Both the position numbers and the translations under genes were made by a program. From positions 1 to 47,429 of the forward strand of contig JAAHFN010000057.1 of the NCBI GenBank assembly GCA_010672965.1: 47,429 bases of DNA, read 5' to 3'. The DNA is from Oscillatoria sp. SIO1A7. GTDB taxonomy: Bacteria > Cyanobacteriota > Cyanobacteriia > Cyanobacteriales > Laspinemataceae. Below are positions 1 to 9,034 of this stretch, piece by piece. Below the pieces are notes generated by a model, which had not been told where the DNA came from, searched no databases, and saw only the letters and a list, made by a program, of their open reading frames with translations. Position 1 is the stretch's first letter, and each line of letters begins with the position of its first letter.

Positions 1-32
1 CTCACGCGACACCAGAGCTATCCACCCCCTCC

Positions 33-183
33 CCCCACACCCCACACCCTAACCCCCACACCCCACACCCAACACCCCACACCCCACACCCCACCCCCCC
101 CACCCCCCACCCCCCCCCCCACCCCCCACACCCCACACCCCACACCCCACACCCCACACCCCACACCCCACACCCCACACCCT
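33..183. repeat. CCCCACA-type short tandem repeat array
   Basis: This is a run of roughly 7-base C/A-rich units (CCCCACA and variants), degenerating in the middle to C-tracts with single A's. It belongs to the class of cyanobacterial short tandemly repeated repetitive (STRR) sequences. It lies directly downstream of the stop of the minus-strand gene that starts near 1528. No gene or terminator is evident inside it. Confidence 0.9.
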
Positions 184-199
184 AAATCCAATTGGGCAA

Positions 200-1528
200 T
201 TAAATATTTTCCGACTTTTGAGCGATAGGGGAGCTAGCGATTTGACTGATAAAAGAGAGATCTACCGAGCCAAATTGGCTGGTAAAGGCCACGTTTAGGT
301 TTTCTAGGATGCTGACAAACCATGCAACTGTTTCCTTTGGGGAAGTTTCGTAGTAGTTGAACAAAATCCACAGTCTTTTTTCCAAATGCGGCTTGACTTT
401 GGGGCAAATCAATACTATTTTCAAAAGCAGACCTGCTGTCTGGATCGCCCCTAGATTGGAGGCTAATTCAAGGAAGAGAAGGTGGTTTAGCTTTTGGGAA
501 TTATCTACCACCAGATAATTCAACAACTGGCTGCAGGTTCTTTGGATCAGAAAGTCGTTGAGTTTTTGCTCGTCGCTCTGAGCTAGGGTTTGCTTTAGAT
601 ATTTTGCCAAACGGGGACAAAACTTTTGTTTTCCGTAGTCGGAGTTAATAGCGATCGCCAGATACTTATATAAACTAACTTTAAAATCTCCATAAGACCT
701 GACTAGCTTGGCATGGGATAGGAAATTATGAGCAAAATCTCTATAAGTATGGCCCCTCTTACCTTTACCTACAAATTCTTTGAGGGCGCGATACAATTCC
801 TTGTTACGCAACTGGGTAGGATTTTTGAGGGGGGGTAGATCTGGCTGCGCTCCCGTAAGCGCCGTGCGACGGAGAAGGAGCGATCGCCGCACCTGGTAAG
901 TGACATACTGAGACAGATTCTTTTCTAATTGTCGCTGCCTGCGCGATTGAATTCTGCGTACTGTTTGCTGATATTCGTAACTGCTGCCCTCGATTGCTAG
1001 GGCGTGGGAAAACAAGTAGGGATAGCCAGAAACTAAGTCCCCCAATAATGCCTGGGAATCAGAATCGCCATTTATTTTTTTTCCTGGAACTACAACTAGA
1101 GACAGTCTTTGCAGAGTTCTATATTGCTCGCTTTTGGCAAACTTTTTTACCAATGCGTCTTGACGTTTAACAGCAGGCGATCGCAAATAGGGATTTAGCG
1201 AGGTATTAGAGGGACTTTCAAATATACCGACCAACTCTGCTATTGCCGAATGGTTTTCCGGTTGTTTGTACCACAAAGCGATCGCTGCATGGCAACAGCG
1301 GTTAAGCACGAAGTTAAAAGCAAGCTCCGGCTGCTTCAAGCTGACAATTCGTTCCAGGGCTGTACTTACTTCTTTATCTGGATAGCCCCTGCCATCTACA
1401 AACAAGATTTTTAACCGGGAAATCGCCTCCTGTGGTTGTTCCCCTTGCAGCAACTGCAACAGGCTATCGGATAGCAATTGTTCCTCTCTGCTAATTTTTC
1501 GCTCGATTGATTTTGCGCCATCTACCAC
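200..1528 (-). CDS. Conserved hypothetical protein, 442 residues
   Basis: I do not recognise a named family. The protein is 442 residues, leucine-rich and alpha-helical in look, with no signal peptide or obvious membrane segment, so it is probably cytosolic. A basic stretch lies near residues 190-225 (many R/K, e.g. RRIQSRRQRQLEKN). The helical, repeat-like C-terminal half could be an alpha-solenoid, but no TPR or HEAT consensus is clear. The start is GTG at 1528, preceded on the minus strand by a GGGGGA purine run about 7 bases upstream; a nearby ATG at 1521 is out of frame. The gene contains HIP1 octamers, like its neighbours, so it looks native. It is divergent from murF and flanked on both sides by tandem repeats. 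The coding call is firm; the function is unknown. Confidence 0.8.
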   Translation of the reverse strand: MVDGAKSIERKISREEQLLSDSLLQLLQGEQPQEAISRLKILFVDGRGYPDKEVSTALERIVSLKQPELAFNFVLNRCCHAAIALWYKQPENHSAIAELVGIFESPSNTSLNPYLRSPAVKRQDALVKKFAKSEQYRTLQRLSLVVVPGKKINGDSDSQALLGDLVSGYPYLFSHALAIEGSSYEYQQTVRRIQSRRQRQLEKNLSQYVTYQVRRSLLLRRTALTGAQPDLPPLKNPTQLRNKELYRALKEFVGKGKRGHTYRDFAHNFLSHAKLVRSYGDFKVSLYKYLAIAINSDYGKQKFCPRLAKYLKQTLAQSDEQKLNDFLIQRTCSQLLNYLVVDNSQKLNHLLFLELASNLGAIQTAGLLLKIVLICPKVKPHLEKRLWILFNYYETSPKETVAWFVSILENLNVAFTSQFGSVDLSFISQIASSPIAQKSENI

Positions 1529-1960
1529 TATTATATCCCCCGCCCCACTTGTTCATGGTTAAATCGCGTTCTCCACGCTTGATTGGATTTAACCTAATAT
1601 TCACCGTCATCACTGGCTATGCCTTTACTACACCCTGCCCATAGCATAGCCTACACTTATGGTGTGGGGTGTGGGGTGTGGGATGTGGGGTGCTCTTGTG
1701 TGGGGTGCTCTTGTGTGGGGTGTGGAGAAGATTCCTGCTATTTTCCGCTAGCTGTCGGGAGCCGGAAAGTCTTACAATTAAGTGCTTTCAGGTTTCAAGC
1801 GGGAACGGTACCCGTTGGCGCGTCAAAACGGTGAAAAGCCTTCAGAGTCAACACCCTACCCTACACCCTACACCCTACACCCTACACCCTACCGCCACAC
1901 CCTACCGCCACACCCTAGCCTGGTACTATCGGATTTTAGCAAATCTTGGCCTCTAGCACT
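1529..1960. repeat. Intergenic region with two STRR arrays
   Basis: This gap separates the divergent unknown gene and murF. It holds a GTGGGGT-type array at about 1660-1727 and a CACCCTA-type array at about 1850-1921. The two arrays are roughly complementary in unit type, so the transcript could fold between them. Short open frames across it are repeat translations and are not called genes. The murF promoter should lie between or within these arrays, but no clear -10/-35 pair stands out. Confidence 0.75.
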
Positions 1961-3415
1961 ATGTCTTGTTCTCTTACCATTGCCCAACTTATTTCCGTTC
2001 TGCAGGCCACCCCTGTCTCCCGTCAGTTAGACCGCAACTCCCTAGCGGTGGGTATTTGTACTGATACTCGTAGTTTGAAAAAAGGTCAAGTTTTTGTAGC
2101 GCTGCGAGGAAGCAATTTTGATGGCCATAACTTTTTAGCCGCAGCAATAGAAAAAGGTGCGATCGCTGTAGTTATAGATAGTCGCTACCCGAATCCCAAC
2201 CCAGAATGGCCCTTTTTAACGGTGCCGGACACCCTGAAGGCTTATCAAGCGATCGCCCGTTGGTGGCGAGACCAATTCTCAATTCCCATCATTGCCGTGA
2301 CTGGCTCCGTCGGCAAAACAAGCACTAAAGAACTAATCGCCGCCGTCTTAAGCAGCATCGGCAAAGTCCTCAAAACCCAGCGTAATTATAATAACGAAAT
2401 CGGCGTTCCCAAAACTCTTTTAGAACTCTCCCCAGAACATAAATTTGCAGTTGTGGAAATGGCGATGCGCGGATCTGGGCAGATTGCCGAGCTAACCGAG
2501 ATTGCTAGGCCAACTATAGGAGTCATTACCAATGTAGGCACCGCTCATATAGAATTGCTTGGCTCCGAAGATGCGATCGCCCGAGCCAAATGCGAATTGC
2601 TCGCCGAGATGGAATCCACTAGCATTGCGATTCTCAACAGCGATAACCAGCGGCTAATCGATACGGCAGCAACAGTTTGGCAGGGTCAAACCGTAACTTA
2701 TGGCTTAGAAGGAGGGGATTTGCGCGGGGAATTATTAGATTTATCTCCAGAGTTGGCTGGCGATCGCAGCTCTATGCCGCGCCCTTATACTCTAAAAGTA
2801 GAAGGAGTTTCCTTACCCGTACCGCTTCCCGGCCGTCACAATGCTCTCAACTATTTGGCCGCTCTCTCCGTCGCAAAAGTTCTCGACGTTAGCTGGCAAC
2901 CCCTTGAAGCCGGTTTGTCTCTGGAATTGCCCGACGGAAGAGCGAAAAGTTACGAGCTAGCCAATAATATTGTTATTTTAGATGAAACTTATAATGCTGG
3001 GTTGGAATCGATGACAGCAGCATTGCAGTTGCTAGCCGAAACTCCGGGGCAGCGCAAAATTGCAGTTTTGGGAACTATGAAAGAATTAGGAGAGCGATCG
3101 CTAGAATTTCACCGCCAAATCGGCAGCATCGCCCGAGACCTAAAACTAGACGCTCTCTTTATCTTCGCCGACCCAGCCGAAGCAGAAGCAATAGCTGCTG
3201 GTGCTTCCGGTCTCCCCTTCGTGCGATCGCTGCCTATAGATCCCGACCCTAAAGCCCCCGACCCCGAAGCCCCTGAAACCAATTTGAACTCCTCTGGCCA
3301 CGACAAACTAGCGCAACAATTGCAGGAATTTATGGAACCCGGCGATCGTATCCTCTTCAAAGCCTCTCATTCTGTAGAACTCAACCGCGTCGTCGCTAAA
3401 ATGCGCGGCTTTTAA
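1961..3415 (+). CDS. murF: UDP-N-acetylmuramoyl-tripeptide--D-alanyl-D-alanine ligase
   Basis: MurF adds D-Ala-D-Ala to the UDP-MurNAc tripeptide, the last cytosolic step of peptidoglycan precursor synthesis. The product is about 484 residues, a normal length. An N-terminal substrate domain contains the DTR motif (TDTRSLKKGQVF). The Mur-ligase central domain carries the P-loop TGSVGKTSTKE at about residues 114-124, followed by the YNNEIGVP motif typical of MurF. The C-terminal ligase domain contains DETYNAGLESM. I chose ATG at 1961 (MSCSLTIAQ) because an upstream in-frame TTG at 1946 sits in poorly conserved sequence. A proline/acid-rich insert near residue 425 (DPDPKAPDPEAPET) is unusual but in frame. 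The gene stands alone, convergent with the glycosyl hydrolase gene. Confidence 0.95.
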   Translation: MSCSLTIAQLISVLQATPVSRQLDRNSLAVGICTDTRSLKKGQVFVALRGSNFDGHNFLAAAIEKGAIAVVIDSRYPNPNPEWPFLTVPDTLKAYQAIARWWRDQFSIPIIAVTGSVGKTSTKELIAAVLSSIGKVLKTQRNYNNEIGVPKTLLELSPEHKFAVVEMAMRGSGQIAELTEIARPTIGVITNVGTAHIELLGSEDAIARAKCELLAEMESTSIAILNSDNQRLIDTAATVWQGQTVTYGLEGGDLRGELLDLSPELAGDRSSMPRPYTLKVEGVSLPVPLPGRHNALNYLAALSVAKVLDVSWQPLEAGLSLELPDGRAKSYELANNIVILDETYNAGLESMTAALQLLAETPGQRKIAVLGTMKELGERSLEFHRQIGSIARDLKLDALFIFADPAEAEAIAAGASGLPFVRSLPIDPDPKAPDPEAPETNLNSSGHDKLAQQLQEFMEPGDRILFKASHSVELNRVVAKMRGF

Positions 3416-3450
3416 CGGTTATTTTTATAGCACGGCACGCTATTATTATC

Positions 3451-3755
3451 TATAGAGTTTCTCAAATTGTAATGAACGAAAACTTAGGGGCGACAGCATC
3501 AGAGCAACTATCTCTTAGCTGCGATCGGCAATTTCCTTACTCTCGTTGCAACCCCTATGAAACCTCACATCAATTTTATAACTGCTGTATTCTTATACAG
3601 GAGCGATCGCAGATACTATAGCGGTTCTTAAATTGATGTGAGGTGTCTGGGGCGAAGCATCCCAGTGCCGAAATTGCCGTTTAGAGCTAAGAGATAGTCA
3701 AGGGGGATGCTGTCGCCCCTACATTTTCGTTCATTACAATTTGAGAAACGCTATA
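3451..3755. mobile_element. Two MITE-like elements in inverted orientation
   Basis: Two copies of an approximately 140-bp palindromic element face each other. The first runs about 3451-3588 and has a degraded right end. The second runs 3617-3755 and starts TATAGCGG and ends CGCTATA. Each carries a core with GGGGCGACAGCATC on one arm and GGATGCTTCGCCCC-like sequence on the other. Together they make a palindrome of about 300 bp. The TATA-bounded ends suggest IS630/Tc1-mariner-type elements that target TA. No transposase is encoded. Confidence 0.75.
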
Positions 3756-3849
3756 ATACCAAATTCGGTTAAACAATTCCAATATGGCTGTCCCGAGCTG
3801 TAGGGGCGATAGCAACGCTCTCCCTTGCGATCGCTGTTGTTTGGGAGCC

Positions 3850-3887
3850 AGAAACCCGGTTTTTTCAATTGAAAAAAACCGGGTTTC
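3850..3887. terminator. Perfect 38-base palindrome between convergent genes
   Basis: A 19-base arm beginning AGAAACCCGGTTTTTT is followed immediately by its exact reverse complement. It lies between the converging murF and glycosyl hydrolase genes, where a bidirectional terminator is expected. The same AGAAACCCGGT/ACCGGGTTTCT hairpin recurs at 21090-21122 and 27161-27190, so it is also a dispersed repeat. The termination role is inferred from position. Confidence 0.6.
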
Positions 3888-3912
3888 TAAGGTTTATAAG
3901 GTTCCCGAGCGT

Positions 3913-5460
3913 CTAATCTAGCTTAAGCTGACAGAACCTGCGCTCGTTGTCTGACTCTGGTTCTTGCCAAGAATAAGCAAAATGGCTAACCGAATTGATT
4001 CGCCTTCCCAATCGCTGTACCGCGAACATTTGTTGTTCTAGGGAAGGGCGATCTTTTTCAGACTTGCCCCAATAACCCGCCAAAGCAGGGACTATTTCTG
4101 TTTCTGGCGCTGCCATTCTCAAGACTCGCTGAATTTCGTCAACAATACACTTAGTATTGCCGCAATTCCCATAAGCCATCGAATGCCATTCCATTTCGCT
4201 GGGAAATCTGTCCCAAGCCTGCAATCGAGAGTCATATCCCGAGTTACCTACAGGGCGGTTGGCGTAAGGGAAAAAGACAACTCCTCCTGGAATCCCTTGC
4301 TGGCGTACCGGCTCAAAGGCTAAATTGACAAAATCGAGAACTCCTTGCACTGCATGGGCGACGCTCAAATACCAAAGTTCCCATTGGAGCAGGGGCAGAC
4401 GCTCTGCAGCGGTTGCCACTGTCTTGATTTTTGGAGGTCGCCGACCTTGCCAGAGGGGCTCTCCTTCATTAGAGTAGAGGTTATCCACTGCTTGAATATC
4501 CTCAGCGGTAATATTACCTTGAGTAAAGTATCGCCTAATCAGCTCGGTTCCTTTCTGATTGAGACCGCGCTGCCACAGACGCTCCCTAGATGCCGAACCA
4601 TAGATCCATAAGTCTTTAACGCCACCAACTACGGAAGCAGGACCGGTCCCTCGCATATAGCGAACGTAGTCAAATAGAACCCCATCGGGCTTGCGTTTTA
4701 GGGTGGAACTAACCAGCCAGCTATAATCTCGTCGAGCTATAGGACTGTAGGGATCTATAAAAACCCGATCTACTTGAGCATTTCCCGTTTGGTCGTGTAG
4801 AGTAGCTTCTTGGCTCAGGGATAAGGTAGTCTGGCCTTCCCCATTGCGAGCGAGAGCTTCTTGCCGGTCTTGGCGCTGGCCGTAGGTGTAGCCAAAATTC
4901 ATAGTAAACAGCCATGCATAAACTTTGAGACCTCGCTCCCGGCCTTTGGCTATGCTTTCGGCTAGCAAATCTACGTTTTCAAAACCAGGCGATCGCACTA
5001 CAGATGGCCAAGGCGTCGGATTGTCTGCTTGGGGCAGCAGCACCTGACCGTCATAAAAAACTTCTACATAAACCTGGTTATAGCCTTTATCTACTATCCG
5101 ATCCAATGCGGCTTCTAAAACCCCGGGGTTAGCATCGCATGGATATAAACGCAGCCAGATTGCTTGGTTGCCAGGCCAATTTTGGCTCCGGCATTCCTGC
5201 AAGCGCTTTGCCTCTGCGGCGAGCAGTTCTTTGTAGCGATCGCTCGCCTCGCTATCCCCACGGGTAGCTGCTTGGCGCAAGTTCTTTTTTTTACTTATCT
5301 GTTCTGGGGTGGCCTGACAAGTGGCCTTAAGTGCCGCCGCCGCTGGCCGACTTCCCAGGTAGGGGCTGGCCGTGACGGTTAACAGGGCTGTCCCCAGACA
5401 ACAAGCCAAACGGCGCCAATGTCCGGTTATCGCCGGTGCGCTTAAAGGAGTTTTCATCAT
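3913..5460 (-). CDS. Secreted GH10-like (GHL10) family glycosyl hydrolase
   Basis: The product resembles the bacterial 'family 10 glycosylhydrolase-like' (GHL10) group of (beta/alpha)8 enzymes, common in cyanobacteria, whose exact substrate is unknown. From ATG at 5460 it is 515 residues. A Sec-type signal is visible: basic start, hydrophobic LACCLGTALLTV, then small residues before RPAAAALKATC, with cleavage probably near the AAA. The TIM-barrel opens with AIWLRLYPCDANPG and YNQVYVEVFYDGQVLLP, followed by GLKVYAWLFTMNFG and VFIDPYSPIARRDYSWL. Acidic residues in VEVF and FDYVRYM are candidate catalytic positions, but I cannot assign them firmly. A longer frame from TTG at 5502 would add 14 residues and spoil the signal peptide, so the ATG was preferred. 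It is a single gene, convergent with murF. Confidence 0.85.
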   Translation of the reverse strand: MMKTPLSAPAITGHWRRLACCLGTALLTVTASPYLGSRPAAAALKATCQATPEQISKKKNLRQAATRGDSEASDRYKELLAAEAKRLQECRSQNWPGNQAIWLRLYPCDANPGVLEAALDRIVDKGYNQVYVEVFYDGQVLLPQADNPTPWPSVVRSPGFENVDLLAESIAKGRERGLKVYAWLFTMNFGYTYGQRQDRQEALARNGEGQTTLSLSQEATLHDQTGNAQVDRVFIDPYSPIARRDYSWLVSSTLKRKPDGVLFDYVRYMRGTGPASVVGGVKDLWIYGSASRERLWQRGLNQKGTELIRRYFTQGNITAEDIQAVDNLYSNEGEPLWQGRRPPKIKTVATAAERLPLLQWELWYLSVAHAVQGVLDFVNLAFEPVRQQGIPGGVVFFPYANRPVGNSGYDSRLQAWDRFPSEMEWHSMAYGNCGNTKCIVDEIQRVLRMAAPETEIVPALAGYWGKSEKDRPSLEQQMFAVQRLGRRINSVSHFAYSWQEPESDNERRFCQLKLD

Positions 5461-6082
5461 TCTATTTATTGCTAGCACGAACAGTTCGAGCGAGGCAGAC
5501 AATTATTAAACTTATTCAGTTGCCTAGAATAATTTCAGTATGGGACAGGGCGACCGAAGCGCACTTTGGTCGCCCTGGTCGCCCTGCACAGATCGCACTT
5601 TAGCTCAAAAATATCGCCATTGCTTGGCTTGGGCATTTTTGCCCTAACCCTCACTCGCCGATCGCATCTGGGCGAACATCTGGGCTTGCATCTAGGATTG
5701 GATTGCAGTATGGCACTACGGACTCAGTGACTGTAGGTTGGGTTGAGGAACGAAACCCAACTATATCAATCGTTGTGTTGGGTTTCGTTCCTCAACCCAA
5801 CCTACAATTTTAAAATAGACAGTCCACTGGGCGAACATCTGGGCTTGCATCTAGGATTGGATTGCAGTATAGCACTACGGACTCAGGGAACGGACGCCCG
5901 TCCCAGCTCGAAACCCGAAACCTCCGTTCCCATAGGTCTTTCCGGCGACAGCAGAGCGATTATAACGGGCCCATACGCGGGGGCGCGATACGGGAAAATC
6001 GCAGGAATTCCCCCACACCCCACACCCCACACCTCACACCCTACACCACACCCTACACCCTATTACCAATTAACAATTTCTT
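5461..6082. repeat. Repeat-rich intergenic region with 60-bp direct repeats
   Basis: Two 60-base direct repeats (5668-5727 and 5827-5886, one mismatch seen) flank a hairpin element at about 5730-5822. The arms of the hairpin are GTAGGTTGGGTT... and its complement AACCCAACCTAC. A relative of the hairpin lies at 10784-10870. After the second repeat come remnants of a GGACGCCCGTCC palindrome and a CCCCACA/CCCTACA array at 6010-6062. An open frame across this stretch is repeat-derived and is not called. Confidence 0.8.
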
Positions 6083-6484
6083 TTAAGCCCCTCTTTTCAG
6101 AGCTGCTTCTACCTGAGAAAACTGCTGATTTAGGCGTTTTTTCAGCTTCTGCGGCACAGGACGGTTGGGGTAGAAATTATAATGGCCTGCCAGCCCGTTC
6201 AATGCAGTACGCATCGTAGTAAAGGAAGAAAGTTTCGAGCGAGCGGGATCTCGGGCATAGCGAGCGACATACTCATTGATAACCTCGCGAGCTTCCGCTT
6301 GAGCCTGAGCTTTCTCAGCCGCATCCTGCGGCAATTCTATAGCAGTTCTCAAACTATTTACCAACGATAAAGTATCTTGGCGATAGTCCCCAGAGAGAGT
6401 CCCACCCGAGGAACAACCCACCAAGCCGATCGCGATAACCAAGACGAAGGCTAGCAGGCGGGATAAATATTGCTTTATGGGCAT
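6083..6484 (-). CDS. psb27: Photosystem II assembly lipoprotein Psb27
   Basis: Psb27 is a lumenal lipoprotein that binds CP43 in photosystem II assembly and repair intermediates and keeps the lumenal side open until the oxygen-evolving cluster is built. The 133-residue product has a hydrophobic leader and lipobox LVGC, with Cys24 as the predicted lipidated residue. The mature four-helix domain follows with family-typical stretches: YRQDTLSLVNSLRTAIELP, SSFTTMRTALNGLAGHYN and PVPQKLKKRLNQQFSQ. Length and order match Synechocystis Psb27 as I remember it. The start is ATG at 6484. It is a stand-alone gene ending in the repeat-rich region. Confidence 0.95.
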   Translation of the reverse strand: MPIKQYLSRLLAFVLVIAIGLVGCSSGGTLSGDYRQDTLSLVNSLRTAIELPQDAAEKAQAQAEAREVINEYVARYARDPARSKLSSFTTMRTALNGLAGHYNFYPNRPVPQKLKKRLNQQFSQVEAALKRGA

Positions 6485-6843
6485 CGGTTACATTACCTTA
6501 ATCAAAGTTAACAATTATTTTATCCTGGATTGGTACTCGCCATGCAATTACTGGATTAGGACTTACGCAAATTGTAGAGATACACCCTAAATGTAGGTTA
6601 AAAGAATTTGCAATTACCACATATAGCGTTCATGCGTAATTACTGTAGATTTATGATTTTTGACATAGGGACCAATTCATAAATAATTGGTAATTAGGGC
6701 TTGCTGAAAAAGGCAGAGGGTGGGGAGAGGGGGGAGTGTGGGGAAATGCCTTGCCGGTCAGCTTTGAGCTGTGACAAAAAAAATACTCTAGCAGACTTGC
6801 CAAGAGTATTAGTGCCAGAGCGCCAGTAAAGATACTGGCCCTT
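6485..6843. other. Intergenic region upstream of psb27
   Basis: The stretch contains a decayed AGGACTTACGC-ended MITE-like element (about 6558-6643, right end ATGCGTAATTACT) and a purine-rich run at about 6712-6742. The psb27 promoter should lie in the AT-rich 6485-6540, but no box pair is convincing. Open frames here overlap the end of the RodZ-like gene and look spurious. Confidence 0.55.
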
Positions 6844-7446
6844 TTATGGTGATGGTTCCGCTTCCGTCGCTTCCGCTGGAGGGTTTTCCATATCCTTGTT
6901 TTGCTGGGATTGATTCGACAACCACAACAGCCCAACAATTGCGATCGCAATTGTTGCCATATAGCCAAGGTATAAATAAACGGAAGAGCTTACAGAGGGT
7001 CCCCAAGAAGATTGAGTTTGCTGCCAGGAAGGCGTTGGGGATTGGTTGGTCTCTAGAGGAGGTAAAGCATCAGTCAGCCGATCGCCATCCCATCCCAAAG
7101 CGCTACCAATCCGGCGCACAAATCCTCGCACATATATTTCCTCTGGTAATTTATGAATCTCCCCGGCTTCCAGAGCTTGAAGATGATGCAGGGGGACTAG
7201 CGTCTGATGATGAAGTTGGTCTAGGGAAATGTCTTGGGAAAGGCGCACTTCTCTAAATTCTTGCCCCAACTTACGCAGGCATTCTTCCCACGTCAGAACT
7301 TCTCCGTTTTCGGTTCCATTGGCGGGCAAATTTTCCTTTGCCTCTACAGCTTTACTTTCATCAGACGGATCTAGCTGCTGCTCCGCAGATTCAGAAACGT
7401 CTGGGGAAGTTTGTGTGGGGTCTAACGCTGAATCAGCTCCTGACAT
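6844..7446 (-). CDS. RodZ-like helix-turn-helix transmembrane protein
   Basis: The 200-residue product begins with an acidic, disordered stretch (about 1-50). A RodZ/HTH_25-type domain follows at about 55-125 (WEECLRKLGQEFREVRLSQD, LHHLQALEAG, LPEEIYVRGFVRRIGSALG). A single membrane helix comes next (YLYLGYMATIAIAIVGLLWL, near 165-185), then a short acidic tail. RodZ proteins link MreB to the envelope in rod-shaped bacteria. Here the periplasmic part is nearly absent, so a reduced RodZ or another regulatory membrane protein is possible. I chose ATG at 7446 because GGAG lies 8 bases upstream; a TTG at 7467 would add seven residues with no better ribosome site. It is transcribed toward psb27 but separated from it by about 360 bases. 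Confidence 0.8.
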   Translation of the reverse strand: MSGADSALDPTQTSPDVSESAEQQLDPSDESKAVEAKENLPANGTENGEVLTWEECLRKLGQEFREVRLSQDISLDQLHHQTLVPLHHLQALEAGEIHKLPEEIYVRGFVRRIGSALGWDGDRLTDALPPLETNQSPTPSWQQTQSSWGPSVSSSVYLYLGYMATIAIAIVGLLWLSNQSQQNKDMENPPAEATEAEPSP

Positions 7447-7975
7447 TGGTTTGATCTCCGTGGGCAAGGGGAATAGACTTAGGGTATTCTATCAAGAAAG
7501 AATTGGGAAGAGTGGAATTGGGCATCGGGCATCGGAAAAAATTGCCAAATTATTCAGCAACTTACGGCTAATCGAGGAAGGTTCCCAAGCAATTAGCTTT
7601 GATTTGCAAACAAGCTATCGAGTAATGGCAAGAGGTTCTGCCCGCTCTAGTTTGCATATTATTTAGGATTGCTATAGTCGAGCAATATCACCGACTAACT
7701 GACCGCTCCGTCGGTATTTTTTCTGCAAAATTCTTAAAAAAGACTACATAGCTTTGTAGAACTTTCAGGAAAAAATTGCCAAAAAAGAGCAACAAAATTC
7801 TAGTTATAATTCGGTATCATCCTTGGGTATAATCTTCGGTATTGAGGAATTTAACCACAAGGGGTTAATTATAGGTCCCCAATGCCATTACTTGCTTCCC
7901 TATAATTAAGAAAATCCCCTACTTGTCTGCACAGTAGATAAAATATCACAGGCTGCTCCAATCTAAAATAGTGCC
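7447..7975. other. Intergenic region between divergent rodZ-like and truB genes
   Basis: No gene could be supported. A short open frame reading through 7480-7666 has no recognisable product. A hairpin with arms ACCGAC/GTCGGT at 7690-7715, followed by ATTTTTTC, resembles a weak plus-strand terminator, but no plus-strand gene precedes it. The AT-rich 7720-7970 should hold the truB promoter. Confidence 0.5.
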
Positions 7976-8854
7976 GTGGAAGGATTTTTAAATCTGAATA
8001 AGCCCGGTGGCATGACATCCCATGACTGCGTGGCCCGGGTAAGGCGACTGTTGCGCCTGAAACGGGTAGGGCACGGGGGAACCTTAGACCCTGCTGCTAC
8101 TGGGGTTCTGCCCATAGCCTTGGGCAAAGCCACGCGGCTGCTGCAATACCTGCGCCAGGATAAAGCTTACTGGGCCACCTTTCGTTTGGGGGTGACGACC
8201 GCCACCGACGATACTGAAGGTGAAGTGCTGGTTAGTCAGCCGGCTCCCTGGCTAGGGAGGGAAACGGCGCAAGAAGCTTTGAATTCGTTTTTGGGCAAAA
8301 TTCAACAGGTACCGCCAGCCTACAGTGCCATTCAGGTTCGGGGCAAACGTTTGTATCAGTTGGCTCGCCTTGGGGAAAAGGTAGATGTTCCCGCCAGAGA
8401 GGTGGAAGTTCGCAATATAGAATTTTTGAATTGGCGTGGGGGAGAGTTTCCCGAAATTGACGCTGCTATCGAGTGCGGTCCGGGTACTTATATTCGGGCG
8501 ATCGCTCGGGATCTTGGCGCAGTTCTCAACACTGGCGGCACTCTTGCTCGTTTAATTCGCACCGCTTCCCTCGGCTTCCTCCTGGCAGATAGCCTAACCT
8601 TCGAGGAGCTTGAAACCCAGCTTGCCCAAGGGACATTTCAACCGATTCCCCCAGATCTTGCCTTAGCGCATTTACCAGCAGTTGCTCTTCCCGAAGAGGC
8701 CGCCCGTCGCTGGTGCCAAGGCCAGCGGATCGAATGGTCAGGATTAGAAAATACCCAATCCCCCGTAAGAACTTATCGCGAAGACGGTCAGTTTTTGGGC
8801 ATTTCTCTTGCCCAGACAGAACCCCCACAGCTCCTGCCCAAAATTGTATTTTAA
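7976..8854 (+). CDS. truB: tRNA pseudouridine(55) synthase TruB
   Basis: TruB isomerises U55 in the T-loop of most tRNAs. The 292-residue product starts [19 protein letters not shown], the family signature, and carries the catalytic box [13 protein letters not shown] with Asp38 as the nucleophile. [20 protein letters not shown] and [19 protein letters not shown] follow as expected, as does [12 protein letters not shown]. The C-terminal part matches the PUA-like region of cyanobacterial TruB. The start is GTG at 7976; no in-frame ATG precedes the conserved N-terminus. It is a single gene ending just before a purine-rich STRR tract. Confidence 0.95.
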   Translation: MEGFLNLNKPGGMTSHDCVARVRRLLRLKRVGHGGTLDPAATGVLPIALGKATRLLQYLRQDKAYWATFRLGVTTATDDTEGEVLVSQPAPWLGRETAQEALNSFLGKIQQVPPAYSAIQVRGKRLYQLARLGEKVDVPAREVEVRNIEFLNWRGGEFPEIDAAIECGPGTYIRAIARDLGAVLNTGGTLARLIRTASLGFLLADSLTFEELETQLAQGTFQPIPPDLALAHLPAVALPEEAARRWCQGQRIEWSGLENTQSPVRTYREDGQFLGISLAQTEPPQLLPKIVF

Positions 8855-8865
8855 AAGGAAAGGGA

Positions 8866-9030
8866 AGTTTGGGAGAGAGGGGAGTGTGGGGGAGTGTGGG
8901 GAGAGGGGGGAGAGAGGGGAGTGTGGGGGAGTGTGGGGAAAATTTTCAGCAGTCCTTCCCACACTTCCCCACACTTCCCACACTTCCCACACTTCCCACA
9001 CTTCCCACACCTCCCACACCTCCCACACCC
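8866..9030. repeat. STRR tract between convergent truB and mscS genes
   Basis: GGGGGAGTGTGG-type repeats (8876-8940) are followed by 9-base CACTTCCCA-type repeats (8958-9030) on the same strand. The two halves are approximately complementary, so the convergent transcripts could form a long imperfect hairpin here. Several open frames across it are repeat artefacts. Confidence 0.85.
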
Positions 9031-9034
9031 TTCC

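Noticed and set aside
33-183. CRISPR array
   Set aside because: The units are 7 bases with no unique spacers; all arrays in the window are simple tandem repeats.
1619-2030. Several open frames of 70-95 codons on the plus strand before murF
   Set aside because: They consist of translated heptamer repeats and overlap each other; no ribosome sites or family resemblance.
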